Positions 1 to 9,792 are shown, counted from the first letter of the stretch. The stretch is 64,000 nt of DNA from Streptomyces djakartensis (GCF_014651075.1 NZ_BMWE01000010.1:186001-250000), one strand, 5' to 3'. The notes: generated by a model not told the origin, from the letters alone. Made by a program: numbers and translations.

Positions 1-163
1 GTGGGTGTGCGGGGTGTTCTGGTGTCCACACTCATCTAACCGAGTGACGTCGGGATAGGACACTGCCTTGACCCGCCGGAAGTGTCCGGACCCCGTCAAG
101 CTTGCCCTTGTCGCCCCGACGTCCTCGGAATTAGCCCGTAAGGGTGAGGTGGAGGACGCCTGT

Positions 164-1105
164 TCAGCGGCGCCGGCGGGCCGCCTCGTACAGCACGATG
201 CCCGCCGCCACACCGGCGTTGAGCGACTCGGCGCCGCCCGGCATCGGGATCCGCACCCGGAAGTCGCAGGTCTCCCCGACCAGCCGGGACAGCCCCTTGC
301 CCTCACTGCCGACGACGATGACGACCGGACCGTCCAGCGCCTGAAGCTCACCGATCTCGGACTCGCCGTCCGCGGCCAGGCCGACGACCACGATGCCGGC
401 CTTCTTGTAGGCCTCAAGGGCGCGGGTGAGGTTGGTGGCGCGGGCCACCGGGGTGCGGGCCGCCGTACCGGCGGACGTCTTCCAGGCACCGGCTGTCATG
501 CCCGCCGCACGGCGCTCGGGGACGACCACGCCGTGGCCGCCGAACGCGGAGACGGAGCGGACGACAGCGCCGAGGTTGCGCGGGTCGGTGACGCCGTCGA
601 GGGCGACGATCAGCGGGTCCTCACCGTCGTCGTAGGCGGCGGACGCCAGGTCCTCGGGGTGCGCGTACTCGTACGGCGGGACCTGCAGGACCAGGCCCTG
701 GTGGTTGAGGCCGTTGGTCATGCGGTCCAGCTCGGGACGCGGGGCCTCCATGAGGTTGATGCCGCCGCGCTCGGCGGCGACCTGGAGGGCCTCGCGCACC
801 CGCTCGTCGTTGTCGATGAACTGCTGGACGTAGAGGGTGGAGGCCGGGACGCCCTCGCGCAGCGCCTCGAGCACCGGGTTGCGTCCGACGACCAGCTCGG
901 ACGTGCCCTTGCCGCCGCGGCCGCGGGCCGTGGGTCGGCGCACGGCCTGCTTGGCCTTGGCGTTGGCGACGCGGTTCTTCTTGTGCCCCTTGCGCATCTC
1001 GGCGGGCGGGGTGGGGCCCTTGCCTTCCAGGCCCCGGCGCCGCTGGCCGCCACTGCCGACCTGCGCGCCCTTCTTGCCGGACATGCGGCGGTTGTTTGCG
1101 GCCAT
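164..1105 (-). CDS. rlmB: 23S rRNA 2'-O-methyltransferase of the SpoU/TrmH (RlmB) family
   Basis: Predicted SAM-dependent 2'-O-ribose methyltransferase of 23S rRNA (RlmB type, G2251 in E. coli numbering). The 313-residue protein starts with a basic Gly/Lys/Arg-rich tail (about 1-68) that is unusually long and probably binds RNA. A SpoU substrate-binding domain follows (about 69-145), then the knotted catalytic domain. The three family motifs are visible: D-G-V-T-D-P-R-N-L-G near 170-179, V-G-S-E-G-K-G-L near 265-272 and I-P-M-P-G-G-A-E-S-L-N near 286-296. The ATG at 1105 is preceded by AGGTAGGTC. It lies downstream of cysS on the same strand but a hairpin at 1150-1175 separates them. An antibiotic-resistance type SpoU methylase is possible but less likely in this housekeeping context. 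Confidence 0.9.
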   Translation of the reverse strand: MAANNRRMSGKKGAQVGSGGQRRRGLEGKGPTPPAEMRKGHKKNRVANAKAKQAVRRPTARGRGGKGTSELVVGRNPVLEALREGVPASTLYVQQFIDNDERVREALQVAAERGGINLMEAPRPELDRMTNGLNHQGLVLQVPPYEYAHPEDLASAAYDDGEDPLIVALDGVTDPRNLGAVVRSVSAFGGHGVVVPERRAAGMTAGAWKTSAGTAARTPVARATNLTRALEAYKKAGIVVVGLAADGESEIGELQALDGPVVIVVGSEGKGLSRLVGETCDFRVRIPMPGGAESLNAGVAAGIVLYEAARRRR

Positions 1106-1149
1106 GACCTACCTGTCTGTGTGAGCGTTCGTACGTACGTCTATGCAGT

Positions 1150-1175
1150 GTGCCGCCCGAAGGCCCGGGCGGCAC
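1150..1175 (-). terminator. Hairpin between cysS and rlmB
   Basis: Perfect 10-bp stem (GTGCCGCCCG / CGGGCGGCAC) with a 6-nt loop, lying just after the cysS stop codon. Probable intrinsic terminator without a T run, as is common in Streptomyces. Confidence 0.65.
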
Positions 1176-1199
1176 AATCGATCACCGGTGGCACCGGCC

Positions 1200-2597
<1,398 letters not shown>

Positions 2598-2735
2598 GGG
2601 ACCAGGGTAGTAGGCGGTGGGGGGTGCGTGGGGCAGTGCCCGCGTTGTCGGGTGCGGGTTGTGGGGGCTGATCGCGCCCGCGCGGCGGAGCCGCATGTCA
2701 CAGACGGCCCCGCGCCCCCGAAAAGGCCGGACCGG

Positions 2736-3230
2736 TCACCGCACCTTCACGACCAAGGCCGTTGCCACCGCCATGAGGCCCTCGTCGCGGCCCGGGAAGC
2801 CCAGGCCGTCCGTGGTCGCCCCCGATACCGACACCGGTGCTCCGGCCGCCTCCGACAAGAGCTTCTGCGCCTCGTCGCGGCGTTTCCCGATCTTCGGCCT
2901 CGGGCCCACCACCTGTACGGCGATGTTGCCGATGCGGAATCCGGCCTCGCGGACGATGCGGGCGGCCTCCGTCAGGAGCGTGACGCCGGACGCGCCCGAC
3001 CATTCGGGCCGCCCCGTGCCGAAGTGCTGTCCGAGGTCACCCAGTCCGGCCGCGGAGAAGAGCGCGTTGCAGGCGGCGTGCGCGACGACGTCCGCGTCGG
3101 AGTGGCCGGCCAGGCCCGGGCCCTCGCCCTCCCACTTCAGGCCGGCGCACCACAGCTCGCGGCCTTCCTCGAAGGCGTGGATGTCGGTGCCGATGCCGAC
3201 CTGGGGCAGCGGGAACTCGTCAGAAGCCAT
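2736..3230 (-). CDS. ispF: 2-C-methyl-D-erythritol 2,4-cyclodiphosphate synthase
   Basis: Fifth step of the MEP isoprenoid pathway: cyclises CDP-ME 2-phosphate to MEcPP with release of CMP. The 164-residue protein has the metal-binding D-x-H of G-T-D-I-H-A-F (about 14-20), the G-H-S-D-A-D block (about 42-47) and the C-terminal A-T-T-D-G-L-G-F signature (about 138-145). Its start overlaps the end of ispD by 11 bp, so the two consecutive MEP enzymes are translationally coupled. Confidence 0.95.
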   Translation of the reverse strand: MASDEFPLPQVGIGTDIHAFEEGRELWCAGLKWEGEGPGLAGHSDADVVAHAACNALFSAAGLGDLGQHFGTGRPEWSGASGVTLLTEAARIVREAGFRIGNIAVQVVGPRPKIGKRRDEAQKLLSEAAGAPVSVSGATTDGLGFPGRDEGLMAVATALVVKVR

Positions 3231-3984
3231 CGTTGAGCCTCCTGCGGGCCAGGACCGCCTCGGCGAGGACCAGGTCCAGCGGGCGGGTGACCTTGAAGGC
3301 CTCCTCGTGGCCGGGGACGGCGACGACCGTGAGGCCGAGCTGTTCGACCATGCCGGCGTCGTCGGTGACGTCCCCGGTGACCGTCCGGTGTGCGCGTACC
3401 AGTGTCTCCCGGTCGAAGCCCTGCGGCGTCTGCACCGCCCGCAGCCGCGCGCGCTCCGGTGTGGCGACGACCGGCTCGGGCTCGCCGGGCGCCCGGGCGG
3501 GCTCGACCTGCTTGACGGTGTCGGCGAGCGGCAGCGCCGGGACCACGGCGGGGGCGCCCTCGCGGACGGCCTCGATCACGGCGTCGACGGTGTCCACCGG
3601 CACCAGCGGCCGGGCCGCGTCGTGCACCAGCACGATGTCGTGGCCTGGCGGCAGCGCGTCCAGGCCGAGCCTCACGGACTCCTGGCGGCTCTGCCCGCCC
3701 GGTACGACGACGAAGTCGGTCCGCTCGGGCAGCGCGTGCGCGTCGAGCAGGGACCTGACCTCGGCGGCGCCCTCCGGGGGTGCCACGACGACGACCAGGG
3801 AGACCGCACGGGAGGCCGCCATGGCGCGGACCGCGTGGATGAGCATGGGGGTGCCGCCCAGCGCGCGGAGCGCCTTGGGGGCGCCCGGGCCGAGCCGTAC
3901 ACCACGGCCTGCGGCCGGGATCACCGCCGCCGTGCGGGCCGCCGGGGGGCCGGCCGGTGGCGAGGGACGCGAATCGTCAGACAT
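3220..3984 (-). CDS. ispD: 2-C-methyl-D-erythritol 4-phosphate cytidylyltransferase
   Basis: Third step of the MEP pathway: transfers CMP from CTP to MEP. The 254-residue protein begins with a Pro/Ala-rich stretch of about 17 residues. The nucleotide-binding loop A-V-I-P-A-A-G-R-G-x-R-L-G then follows, and V-H-D-A-A-R-P-L-V lies near the middle. ispF overlaps its 3' end. The 297-bp space to carD probably carries its promoter. In many bacteria carD is linked to ispDF, and the same order is seen here. Confidence 0.94.
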   Translation of the reverse strand: MSDDSRPSPPAGPPAARTAAVIPAAGRGVRLGPGAPKALRALGGTPMLIHAVRAMAASRAVSLVVVVAPPEGAAEVRSLLDAHALPERTDFVVVPGGQSRQESVRLGLDALPPGHDIVLVHDAARPLVPVDTVDAVIEAVREGAPAVVPALPLADTVKQVEPARAPGEPEPVVATPERARLRAVQTPQGFDRETLVRAHRTVTGDVTDDAGMVEQLGLTVVAVPGHEEAFKVTRPLDLVLAEAVLARRRLNDGF

Positions 3985-4235
3985 CGGTTCCTGTCAGGTT
4001 TGTGTGCTGGCCTGGCGTGGGTATGGCCTGGAGGAGTGCCGGGCGCGACGCGCTCGACCGGACCCTTCCGTGACGCTGGTCGAGCCGGCTGCCCGGGCCC
4101 GGCACGCCAAGTACCGGATCGTGAGTGATAACACATCCGGCGTGGACGGCGCATTCGGCGTCCGGGTACGAACATGCCGCAGCGCCCGGCGACAGAAGAA
4201 TCGTCATCGGGCACCGCGGCATTTCGATGTGCGGA

Positions 4236-4255
4236 GCTGATCAGCGTTGATCAGC
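4236..4255 (-). terminator. Inverted repeat downstream of carD
   Basis: Perfect 8-bp arms (GCTGATCA / TGATCAGC) around a 4-nt loop, 27 bp past the carD stop codon. Probably the carD terminator, although the AT-containing symmetric sequence could also be a protein-binding site. Confidence 0.45.
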
Positions 4256-4281
4256 AGAGTGCTGAGCGACGGGTTTTCGCC

Positions 4282-4764
4282 TCAGGAGGCGAGAACCTCG
4301 TCGAGCAGAGCCTCCGCCTTGTCCTCGTTGGTGTTTTCCGCGAGGGCGAGCTCGCTCACCAAAATCTGGCGGGCCTTGGCGAGCATGCGCTTCTCACCTG
4401 CGGAGAGTCCGCGCTCACGCTCACGACGCCACAGGTCACGCACTACTTCCGCGACCTTGATGACATCACCGGACGCGAGCTTCTCCAGGTTTGCCTTGTA
4501 CCGACGGGACCAGTTCGTGGGCTCCTCGGCGTACGGTGCGCGCAGCACCTCGAAGACCCGGTCCAGCCCGTCCTGACCGACCACATCACGCACGCCGACG
4601 AACTCCGCATTGTCCGCTGGCACACGCACCGTCAGGTCGCCCTGGGCGACCTTCAGCACCAAGTAGGTCTTGTCCACGCCTTTGATCTGACGAGTTTCGA
4701 TAGCCTCGATCAGCGCGGCCCCGTGATGGGGATAGACCACGGTGTCGCCAACCTTGAACGTCAT
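4282..4764 (-). CDS. carD: CarD-family RNA polymerase-binding transcription regulator
   Basis: Binds the beta subunit of RNA polymerase through an N-terminal Tudor-like domain and stabilises open complexes, mainly at rRNA and growth promoters. The 160-residue protein shows the typical start M-T-F-K-V-G-D-T-V-V-Y-P-H-H-G-A and a helical C-terminal DNA-binding domain from about residue 70. That domain includes a W-S-R-R-Y-K segment, with W-R-R-E-R-E-R further on. The length matches mycobacterial and Streptomyces CarD. The ATG at 4764 has GAAGGGG upstream. A long non-coding region precedes it and a hairpin follows it. Confidence 0.95.
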   Translation of the reverse strand: MTFKVGDTVVYPHHGAALIEAIETRQIKGVDKTYLVLKVAQGDLTVRVPADNAEFVGVRDVVGQDGLDRVFEVLRAPYAEEPTNWSRRYKANLEKLASGDVIKVAEVVRDLWRRERERGLSAGEKRMLAKARQILVSELALAENTNEDKAEALLDEVLAS

Positions 4765-5341
4765 GTGACAGGTACCCCTTCCGTGGCTATCCAGGGTAAC
4801 ACGGATACTGCGGGTTCTGAATGGCGTTTTCGCAGGTCAGGGCATATCTCGGGGCTTGACAACTCCGACAGGAACGTGCTTCGGACAGGGAGTGGAAGAA
4901 GGTATTCGCAGGTCGGAGCGGCTCTCCGGGGCGAAAGAAACGCGTACGTTACACGCATCCGGGACCCCGCCCAACGGGCGAAAGATCCACATATGTCCGG
5001 TTCCGTGTGATCGACTTCCGCTACTCCGTTCGGCGGCCACGGTCCGGCTTCCGGCCGAATCCGGAATTGATCACGACACGGTGCCGGGAGCCCCCGGTGA
5101 TCAATTCCCGGGGGGCCGCGCATTCCTTCACGGAAAATCTGCGCCGCCGTCCCGGCTCTTATCCGAATGCCGCACGGGCACCCGCCAATGCGGTGCCGGG
5201 GCAGTTGTACACGGGTGGGATCCCAGGTGCCGGGGGGTCGGGTGCGGCCGTGCGGGGACGGCTCGGTAACCTGAGGCACGCTGACAGACACTTAGGGCGG
5301 CTTCATGGCCGCTCCGCTCGAGTCAAGGAGTTGCCGCCGCC
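4765..5341. other. 577-bp intergenic region between carD and the lipoprotein gene
   Basis: Divergent control region. Close to carD, on its strand, a TTACCCT-like -10 candidate lies at about 4793-4799. No convincing -35 or sigma-specific pair could be chosen. The middle holds a long stem-loop (5063-5108, listed separately). The reading frames crossing the region do not look like real proteins. Confidence 0.5.
5063..5108. repeat. Long inverted repeat (12-bp arms) in the carD upstream gap
   Basis: Perfect arms GGAATTGATCAC (5063-5074) and GTGATCAATTCC (5097-5108) enclose 22 nt that contain a second small hairpin of the CCGGG/CCCGG type. The AT-rich arms stand out against the surrounding GC content. 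It could be a terminator, a small-RNA element or a relic of an inserted element; nothing in the sequence decides. Confidence 0.6.
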
Positions 5342-6028
5342 GTGAGCAGCAGCCTTCGACGCGGCGCCCTCGCCGCGGCCGCCATCGCGTTCTCGATCGC
5401 CTCGCTCGCCGCGTGCGGTGCCGGCAACGACGCCCAGACCCTGCAGATCAAGCCGGACAACGCGGCGACGAGCGTCGGCGACATCAAGATCCAGAACGCC
5501 GTCGTGATCACGCAGCCCGACCTCGAGTCGACCGGCCCGGCCGCGATCTCCGCCACCTTCTTCAACTCCGGCGGCACCGCCGAGACGCTGGAGTCCATCA
5601 CCCTCCCCGGCACGGGCAAGAAGGCCGAGCTCAAGCCCGCCGAGGGCGGCAGCCTGAGCATTCCGGCCGGCGGTTCGCTGGTCCTCGGCGGCAAGGACAA
5701 CGCCACGGCCATGCTGCCGAGCAGCCGCGAGGCCGTCCAGGACGGCAACGCCCAGAAGGTCACCTTCACCTTCAGCAAGACCGGTGACGTGAGCCTGAAG
5801 GCGTTCGTCGTCCCCGCCGAGCACTACTTCAAGGAGTGGGGCCCGGCCGAGGTCCCGGCCGCGCCGGGCGCGTCGGGCACTCCGTCCGGCTCCCCGGCCG
5901 AGGGCGCCTCTGAATCGCCGGCCGGCACGGAGAGCCCAGAGGGCGGCGAGGCACCGGGCGGCCACGAGTCGTCGGCCACGCCGACCGACGCGGCCTCCGC
6001 GAGCGCGCCGGGCGACGCCGGTCACTGA
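5342..6028 (+). CDS. Secreted lipoprotein, PCu(A)C/DUF461-like
   Basis: Membrane-anchored extracytoplasmic lipoprotein of 228 residues. The signal peptide ends in the lipobox S-L-A-A-C, with Cys25 as the lipidation site. A beta-rich domain follows (about 40-165), resembling the DUF461/PCu(A)C copper-chaperone fold, then a disordered Pro/Ser/Glu/Gly tail (about 170-228). The His and Met clusters expected of copper-binding members are not evident, so copper transfer is doubtful. The GTG at 5342 has AAGGAG 11 nt upstream. It converges on phoP across a strong bidirectional terminator. Confidence 0.75.
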   Translation: MSSSLRRGALAAAAIAFSIASLAACGAGNDAQTLQIKPDNAATSVGDIKIQNAVVITQPDLESTGPAAISATFFNSGGTAETLESITLPGTGKKAELKPAEGGSLSIPAGGSLVLGGKDNATAMLPSSREAVQDGNAQKVTFTFSKTGDVSLKAFVVPAEHYFKEWGPAEVPAAPGASGTPSGSPAEGASESPAGTESPEGGEAPGGHESSATPTDAASASAPGDAGH

Positions 6029-6036
6029 GCCGTCGA

Positions 6037-6088
6037 GCGACGGGAAAGGGCGGGGCCCCCTCGGAGGGGTCCCGCCCTTTCCCGTCGC
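6037..6088. terminator. Strong bidirectional terminator between the lipoprotein gene and phoP
   Basis: An 18-bp perfect stem (6037-6054 with 6071-6088) is extended by further pairs inside the loop. It lies between two convergent stop codons at 6028 and 6118. Confidence 0.85.
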
Positions 6089-6117
6089 CGTCGTACGTCG
6101 CGTCGTGCGGCGTCGGC

Positions 6118-6798
6118 CTACGGCTCGAACTTGTAGCCGAGACCGCGGACCGTCACCAGGTAGCGCGGGGCGCCCGGGTCCGGCTCGATCTTGGCGCGCA
6201 GGCGCTTGACGTGGACGTCGAGGGTCTTGGTGTCACCGACGTAGTCGGCACCCCAGACGCGGTCGATGAGCTGCATGCGGGTCAGGACGCGGCCGGCGTT
6301 GCGCAGCAGCATCTCCAGCAGGTCGAACTCCTTCAGCGGCAGGTCGATCTTGGTGCCGCCGACGGTGACCACGTGCCGGTCCACGTCCATCCGGACCGGG
6401 CCGGCCTCCAGCGCCGCCGGGGTCACCTCCTCCGGCTCGCCGCGGCGACGCAGCACGGCCCGGATCCGGGCGACCAGCTCGCGCGAGGAGAACGGCTTGG
6501 TGACGTAGTCGTCGGCGCCTATCTCCAGCCCGACGACCTTGTCGATCTCGCTGTCCTTGGCGGTCACCATGATGACGGGGACGTTGGAGCGGCCGCGCAG
6601 CTGGCGGCAGACCTCCGTGCCCGGCAGGCCGGGCAGCATCAGGTCGAGGAGGACGAGGTCGGCGCCGTTGCGCTCGAACTCGTCGAGTCCGTCGGGCCCG
6701 GTGGTCGCGACGGCGACCTCGAAGCCCTCCTTGCGGAGCATGTACGACAGGGCGTCGGAGAAGGACTCCTCGTCCTCGACGACGAGCACACGGGTCAC
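6118..6798 (-). CDS. phoP: Phosphate-responsive response regulator PhoP
   Basis: OmpR-type response regulator that controls phosphate scavenging and, in Streptomyces, antibiotic production. The 226-residue protein has a receiver domain (about 3-115) with the acidic pocket E-D-E at 8-10 and phospho-acceptor Asp52 in L-L-D-L-M. A winged-helix DNA-binding domain follows (about 130-224), ending in T-V-R-G-L-G-Y-K-F. The GTG at 6798 overlaps the phoR stop codon (GTGA) and is preceded by GGAGG, so phoR and phoP are translationally coupled. Divergent phoU and the PHO box at 8212-8244 support the assignment. Confidence 0.95.
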   Translation of the reverse strand: MTRVLVVEDEESFSDALSYMLRKEGFEVAVATTGPDGLDEFERNGADLVLLDLMLPGLPGTEVCRQLRGRSNVPVIMVTAKDSEIDKVVGLEIGADDYVTKPFSSRELVARIRAVLRRRGEPEEVTPAALEAGPVRMDVDRHVVTVGGTKIDLPLKEFDLLEMLLRNAGRVLTRMQLIDRVWGADYVGDTKTLDVHVKRLRAKIEPDPGAPRYLVTVRGLGYKFEP

Positions 6799-8138
6799 GG
6801 AAGGACCTCCGGGGCGGGAAGCGTTTCGTACGCGTTCGATTCGGGGGATTGAGGGGTGGACCGCCCGGCCTCGTCGTCGAGGCCCGCGCTCCCTGCGCGT
6901 TCGTCCCGGGCGGGCTGCTGATGTCCGCGGTCGCGGGCCGCACCGGCCTCCGGCAGCCGCAGGGTGAAGGTGGATCCCTGGCCTTCGGCGCTCCACACCG
7001 TGACCTCCCCGCCGTGCGAGGCGGCCACGTGCTTCACGATCGCCAGTCCCAGTCCCGTACCGCCGGTGGCACGGGAGCGGGCCGGGTCGACGCGGTAGAA
7101 GCGCTCGAAGATGCGCTCCTTGTCCTTGTCGGAGATGCCGATGCCCTGGTCGGTGACGGCGATCTCGATGTGTTCGCCGCCGGGGGCGTTCACCCTGCGG
7201 GCCGCTATGCCGACGCGGGTGCGGGCGGGCGAGTAGTTGACCGCGTTCTCGACGAGGTTGCCGAGCGCGGCGGCGAGCTGGCCGCGGTTTCCCCACACGT
7301 GCAGGCCGGCGGTTCCGCCCGCCTGCCGCCCGCCACGGCTCTGATCGGGCCCTTCGGGCGTCCACACATTCGAGGTCATGGTGATCTGCTTGGTACCGGC
7401 CTGGTGGCGGCAGCGGTCGATGGCCTCGGCGACCAGTTCGTCGACCCGGACGGGCTCGGCGTCCTCCAGCGGGTCGTCGTTCTGCACCCGCGACAGGTCG
7501 ATGAGCTCCTGCACCAGGCTGGTGAGCCGGGTGGCCTCGATCTGCATGCGCCCGGCGAACCGCTGCACGGCCTCGGGGTCGTCGGAGGCGTCCATGACGG
7601 CCTCGGAGAGCAGCGAGAGGGCGCCGACCGGTGTCTTCAGCTCATGGCTCACGTTGGCGACGAAGTCGCGGCGGACCGCCTCTATGCGGCGGGCCTCGGT
7701 CAGGTCCTCCACGAGCAGCAGCACCAGCCGGGAGCCGAGCGGCGCGACCCGCGCGGAGACGGCCAGGGCCTCTCCGCGACCGGTGCCGCGCCGTGGCAGG
7801 TCCAGCTCGACCTGGCGTATCTCCCCGTCGCGCCGGGTGTCCCGGGCCATCTGCAGCATCGGCTCGACGGCGAGCTTGCCGCCGCGGACCAGGCCGAGGG
7901 CGTACGCCGCCGAGCTGGCCTTGACCACGGCGTCCGCCTCGTCGAGTACGACGGCGGAGGACCTGAGGACCGACAGGACGGTGTCCACGCCCGGTGGCAG
8001 CACCGGATCCATGTGCAGGGAGGCCCGTGTGGGGCGTTTCTGCTCGCGCTCGCTCCAGCGGAACGCCAGCATGGCGATGACGCCGGTGAGCACCCCGGCG
8101 ATCGCTGCCGCTGCGGCGACCGCCGCGTTCACGTCCAT
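6795..8138 (-). CDS. phoR: Phosphate sensor histidine kinase PhoR
   Basis: Membrane sensor kinase of the PhoR-PhoP system, 447 residues. One N-terminal transmembrane helix (about 5-26) is followed by a PAS-like region (about 50-150). The dimerisation box has His165 in V-S-H-E-L-K-T-P, and an HATPase domain follows with N-L-V-E-N-A-V-N, D-Q-G-I-G and G-T-G-L-G-L motifs. A tail of about 45 polar, probably disordered residues follows. The lack of an extracytoplasmic sensor loop is typical of Streptomyces PhoR. It is first in the phoRP operon and divergent from phoU. Confidence 0.95.
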   Translation of the reverse strand: MDVNAAVAAAAAIAGVLTGVIAMLAFRWSEREQKRPTRASLHMDPVLPPGVDTVLSVLRSSAVVLDEADAVVKASSAAYALGLVRGGKLAVEPMLQMARDTRRDGEIRQVELDLPRRGTGRGEALAVSARVAPLGSRLVLLLVEDLTEARRIEAVRRDFVANVSHELKTPVGALSLLSEAVMDASDDPEAVQRFAGRMQIEATRLTSLVQELIDLSRVQNDDPLEDAEPVRVDELVAEAIDRCRHQAGTKQITMTSNVWTPEGPDQSRGGRQAGGTAGLHVWGNRGQLAAALGNLVENAVNYSPARTRVGIAARRVNAPGGEHIEIAVTDQGIGISDKDKERIFERFYRVDPARSRATGGTGLGLAIVKHVAASHGGEVTVWSAEGQGSTFTLRLPEAGAARDRGHQQPARDERAGSAGLDDEAGRSTPQSPESNAYETLPAPEVLP

Positions 8139-8211
8139 GCACCCAGGTTAGGCATGGGCCGGGCACCCGCCACAGCCGTCGGACGGCGAGCTCGAACACT
8201 CGTCGCCCAGA

Positions 8212-8244
8212 GTTCACCTTGGAGCCAGTACTGGTTCATTTGGG
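8212..8244. promoter_or_regulatory. PHO box (PhoP operator) in the phoRP-phoU intergenic region
   Basis: Direct repeat units GTTCACCTTGG (8212-8222) and GTTCATTTGGG (8234-8244) lie 22 bp apart with a degenerate 11-bp unit between them. They match the established Streptomyces PHO-box consensus G(G/T)TCAYYYR(G/C)G. The site lies between divergent phoR and phoU, consistent with autoregulation by PhoP. Confidence 0.88.
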
Positions 8245-8406
8245 ATGCCGGAAACGGACGCGTACGGGGCGGAACGTGGGAGCGTGGGGTGCGGACCGTT
8301 GGTGACACGACGGTCGTACCGCTGGTTCTCCGGTGGGCGTGCCGCCGGCCGCCCGGCGGTACCCGGCCCTTGAACCCCCGACATGAACGCACGAGAGGGA
8401 CACCTG

Positions 8407-9108
8407 ATGCGGGACGCGTACCACGAGGAACTGGACTCGATCAGCGACAGTCTGGTGGAAATGGCCCGGCTGGTCGGGTCGGCGATCGGACGCGCCACGA
8501 CCGCCATCCTCGACTCCGACCTGAAGCTGGCCGAGAACGTCATCGAGGCCGACCAGAGGGTCGACGACCTCCAGCACGAACTGGAGGCCCGGGCCATAGC
8601 CCTGCTGGCGCGGCAGCAGCCGGTGGCGACGGACCTGCGGATCGTCGTCACGTCGCTGCGCATGTCGGCCGACCTGGAGCGCTCCGGTGACCTCGCCCAG
8701 CACGTGGCGAAGCTCGCGCGCCTGCGCTACCCGGAGCGCGCGGTCCCGAGCGACCTGCACGCCACCATCCTGGAGATGGGCCAGCTCGCCCAGCGCCTGA
8801 TGGCCAAGGCCGCCGAAGTGATCATCACCAAGGACGTCGACCTCGCGCTCCAGCTGGAGCAGGACGACGACGAGATGGACCTGCTGCACCGCACCCTCTT
8901 CCAGCACCTGATGGACGACCGCTGGAAGCACGGCATCGAGACGGCCGTGGACGTCACGCTGCTGGGCCGCTACTACGAGCGCTTCGCCGACCACGCGGTC
9001 TCCGTCGCCAAGCGGGTGGTGTACCTGGTGACGGGCGAGCACGCCGACGAGCTCCAGGCGGACGTGCAGCCGGAGATCCAGGCGGTGACGGGGCCGGAGA
9101 ACGCCTGA
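8407..9108 (+). CDS. phoU: Phosphate signalling protein PhoU
   Basis: Helical regulator that, in other bacteria, links the phosphate transporter to the PhoR kinase and dampens the response. The 233-residue protein contains two PhoU repeats of three-helix bundles with the acidic E-x-x-x-D-x-x-x-D type metal motifs (for example E-A-D-Q-R-V-D-D and E-Q-D-D-D-E-M-D). The ATG at 8407, with GAGAGGG upstream, gives the usual start M-R-D-A-Y-H-E-E-L. It is divergent from phoRP with the PHO box between, and a long hairpin follows the stop. Confidence 0.95.
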   Translation: MRDAYHEELDSISDSLVEMARLVGSAIGRATTAILDSDLKLAENVIEADQRVDDLQHELEARAIALLARQQPVATDLRIVVTSLRMSADLERSGDLAQHVAKLARLRYPERAVPSDLHATILEMGQLAQRLMAKAAEVIITKDVDLALQLEQDDDEMDLLHRTLFQHLMDDRWKHGIETAVDVTLLGRYYERFADHAVSVAKRVVYLVTGEHADELQADVQPEIQAVTGPENA

Positions 9109-9136
9109 TCGGACCGGGTGGGATTCGGCCGGGACT

Positions 9137-9183
9137 CCGCTGGGCGCGCGGGCGCCTCAGTGCGCCGTTGATGCGCCCAGCGG
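9137..9183 (+). terminator. Terminator after phoU
   Basis: 11-bp perfect outer stem CCGCTGGGCGC / GCGCCCAGCGG, with a second GGCGC/GCGCC hairpin inside. It lies 28 bp after the phoU stop. Confidence 0.7.
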
Positions 9184-9227
9184 AACGGGCGTCCAATGGG
9201 CACAGGCACCAGCCCGAGGAGGGACCC

Positions 9228-9383
9228 ATGGCCGATTCCCCCAGCTTCACGCCCGACCCCACGCGGCAGACCGAGACCGAGCAGCCCGCCGAGATCAGGA
9301 GCCTGCCCCTGATCGCCGCGTGCGGCTGCGGCTCGGGCTGCGGCTGCGGGTGTCAGTCGGGCAGCCCTTGCCAGTGCGGCTGA
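9228..9383 (+). CDS. Small cysteine-rich peptide (51 residues)
   Basis: Unrecognised 51-residue peptide. The N-terminal 30 residues are polar and acidic. The C-terminal 20 hold seven cysteines at positions 32, 34, 38, 40, 42, 48 and 50, alternating with Gly, Ser and Gln, and the peptide ends in C-G. No signal peptide is visible, so the Cys cluster should be reduced in the cytosol and could bind a soft metal. The ATG at 9228 has a good GAGGAGGG site five bases upstream. The next gene downstream encodes a DUF4242 protein whose S. coelicolor homologue binds nickel, so a role in metal handling is inferred, not shown. A modified-peptide precursor is the main alternative, but no modifying enzyme is adjacent. 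Confidence 0.75.
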   Translation: MADSPSFTPDPTRQTETEQPAEIRSLPLIAACGCGSGCGCGCQSGSPCQCG

Positions 9384-9540
9384 CGCCGGCACCCGCGCAC
9401 GACCCTCGGCAGTGGCAGGGCTCCGGTGCTTCGCCGCCGGGGCCCTGCCCGCCGTGCTGTGGTCGCCTCCGTGCCCGTACGGGCGGACCATGGAGGTACG
9501 GAAGGCATGCAGCGCCGTAGTGGGAAGGAGGCGCTGGGTC

Positions 9541-9792
9541 ATGGCCAAGTTCATGGACGTCCACCACAGCATGAAGGGCATCACGGAGGAGCAGCTGCGT
9601 GAGGCCCACAACGCGGACCTCGCCATAGAGGGAGACGAGCGGGTCCACTTCGAGAGGGCCTGGGCGGACCCGGAGTCCGGCCTCGTCTACTGCCTGTCGG
9701 AGGCCCCCTCGGCGGAGGCGGTCCAGCGCATTCACGAACGCGCCGGACACAAGGCGGACGAGATCCATCCGGTGCCGCTGGTCGTGCAGTGA
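9541..9792 (+). CDS. DUF4242 ferredoxin-like protein, SCO4226-type nickel-binding protein
   Basis: Small cytosolic protein of 83 residues with the DUF4242 alpha/beta ferredoxin-like fold. The S. coelicolor family member SCO4226 has been crystallised with nickel. The sequence contains candidate ligands: the H-H pair in D-V-H-H-S, further His near 17-40 and 65-77, and a Cys in V-Y-C-L. The ATG at 9541 with AAGGAGG upstream gives the expected short protein. The frame is open further upstream but lacks a good start. It follows the Cys-rich peptide gene by 157 bp. Enzymatic activity is not known for this family. Confidence 0.85.
   Translation: MAKFMDVHHSMKGITEEQLREAHNADLAIEGDERVHFERAWADPESGLVYCLSEAPSAEAVQRIHERAGHKADEIHPVPLVVQ

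Noticed and set aside
1..163. Gene or RNA at the left edge
   Set aside because: No frame with a recognisable product and no RNA gene signature in the first 163 bp.
5342..6028. Copper chaperone function of the lipoprotein
   Set aside because: The fold resembles PCu(A)C but the His/Met ligand cluster was not found, so only a lipoprotein of this fold type is claimed.
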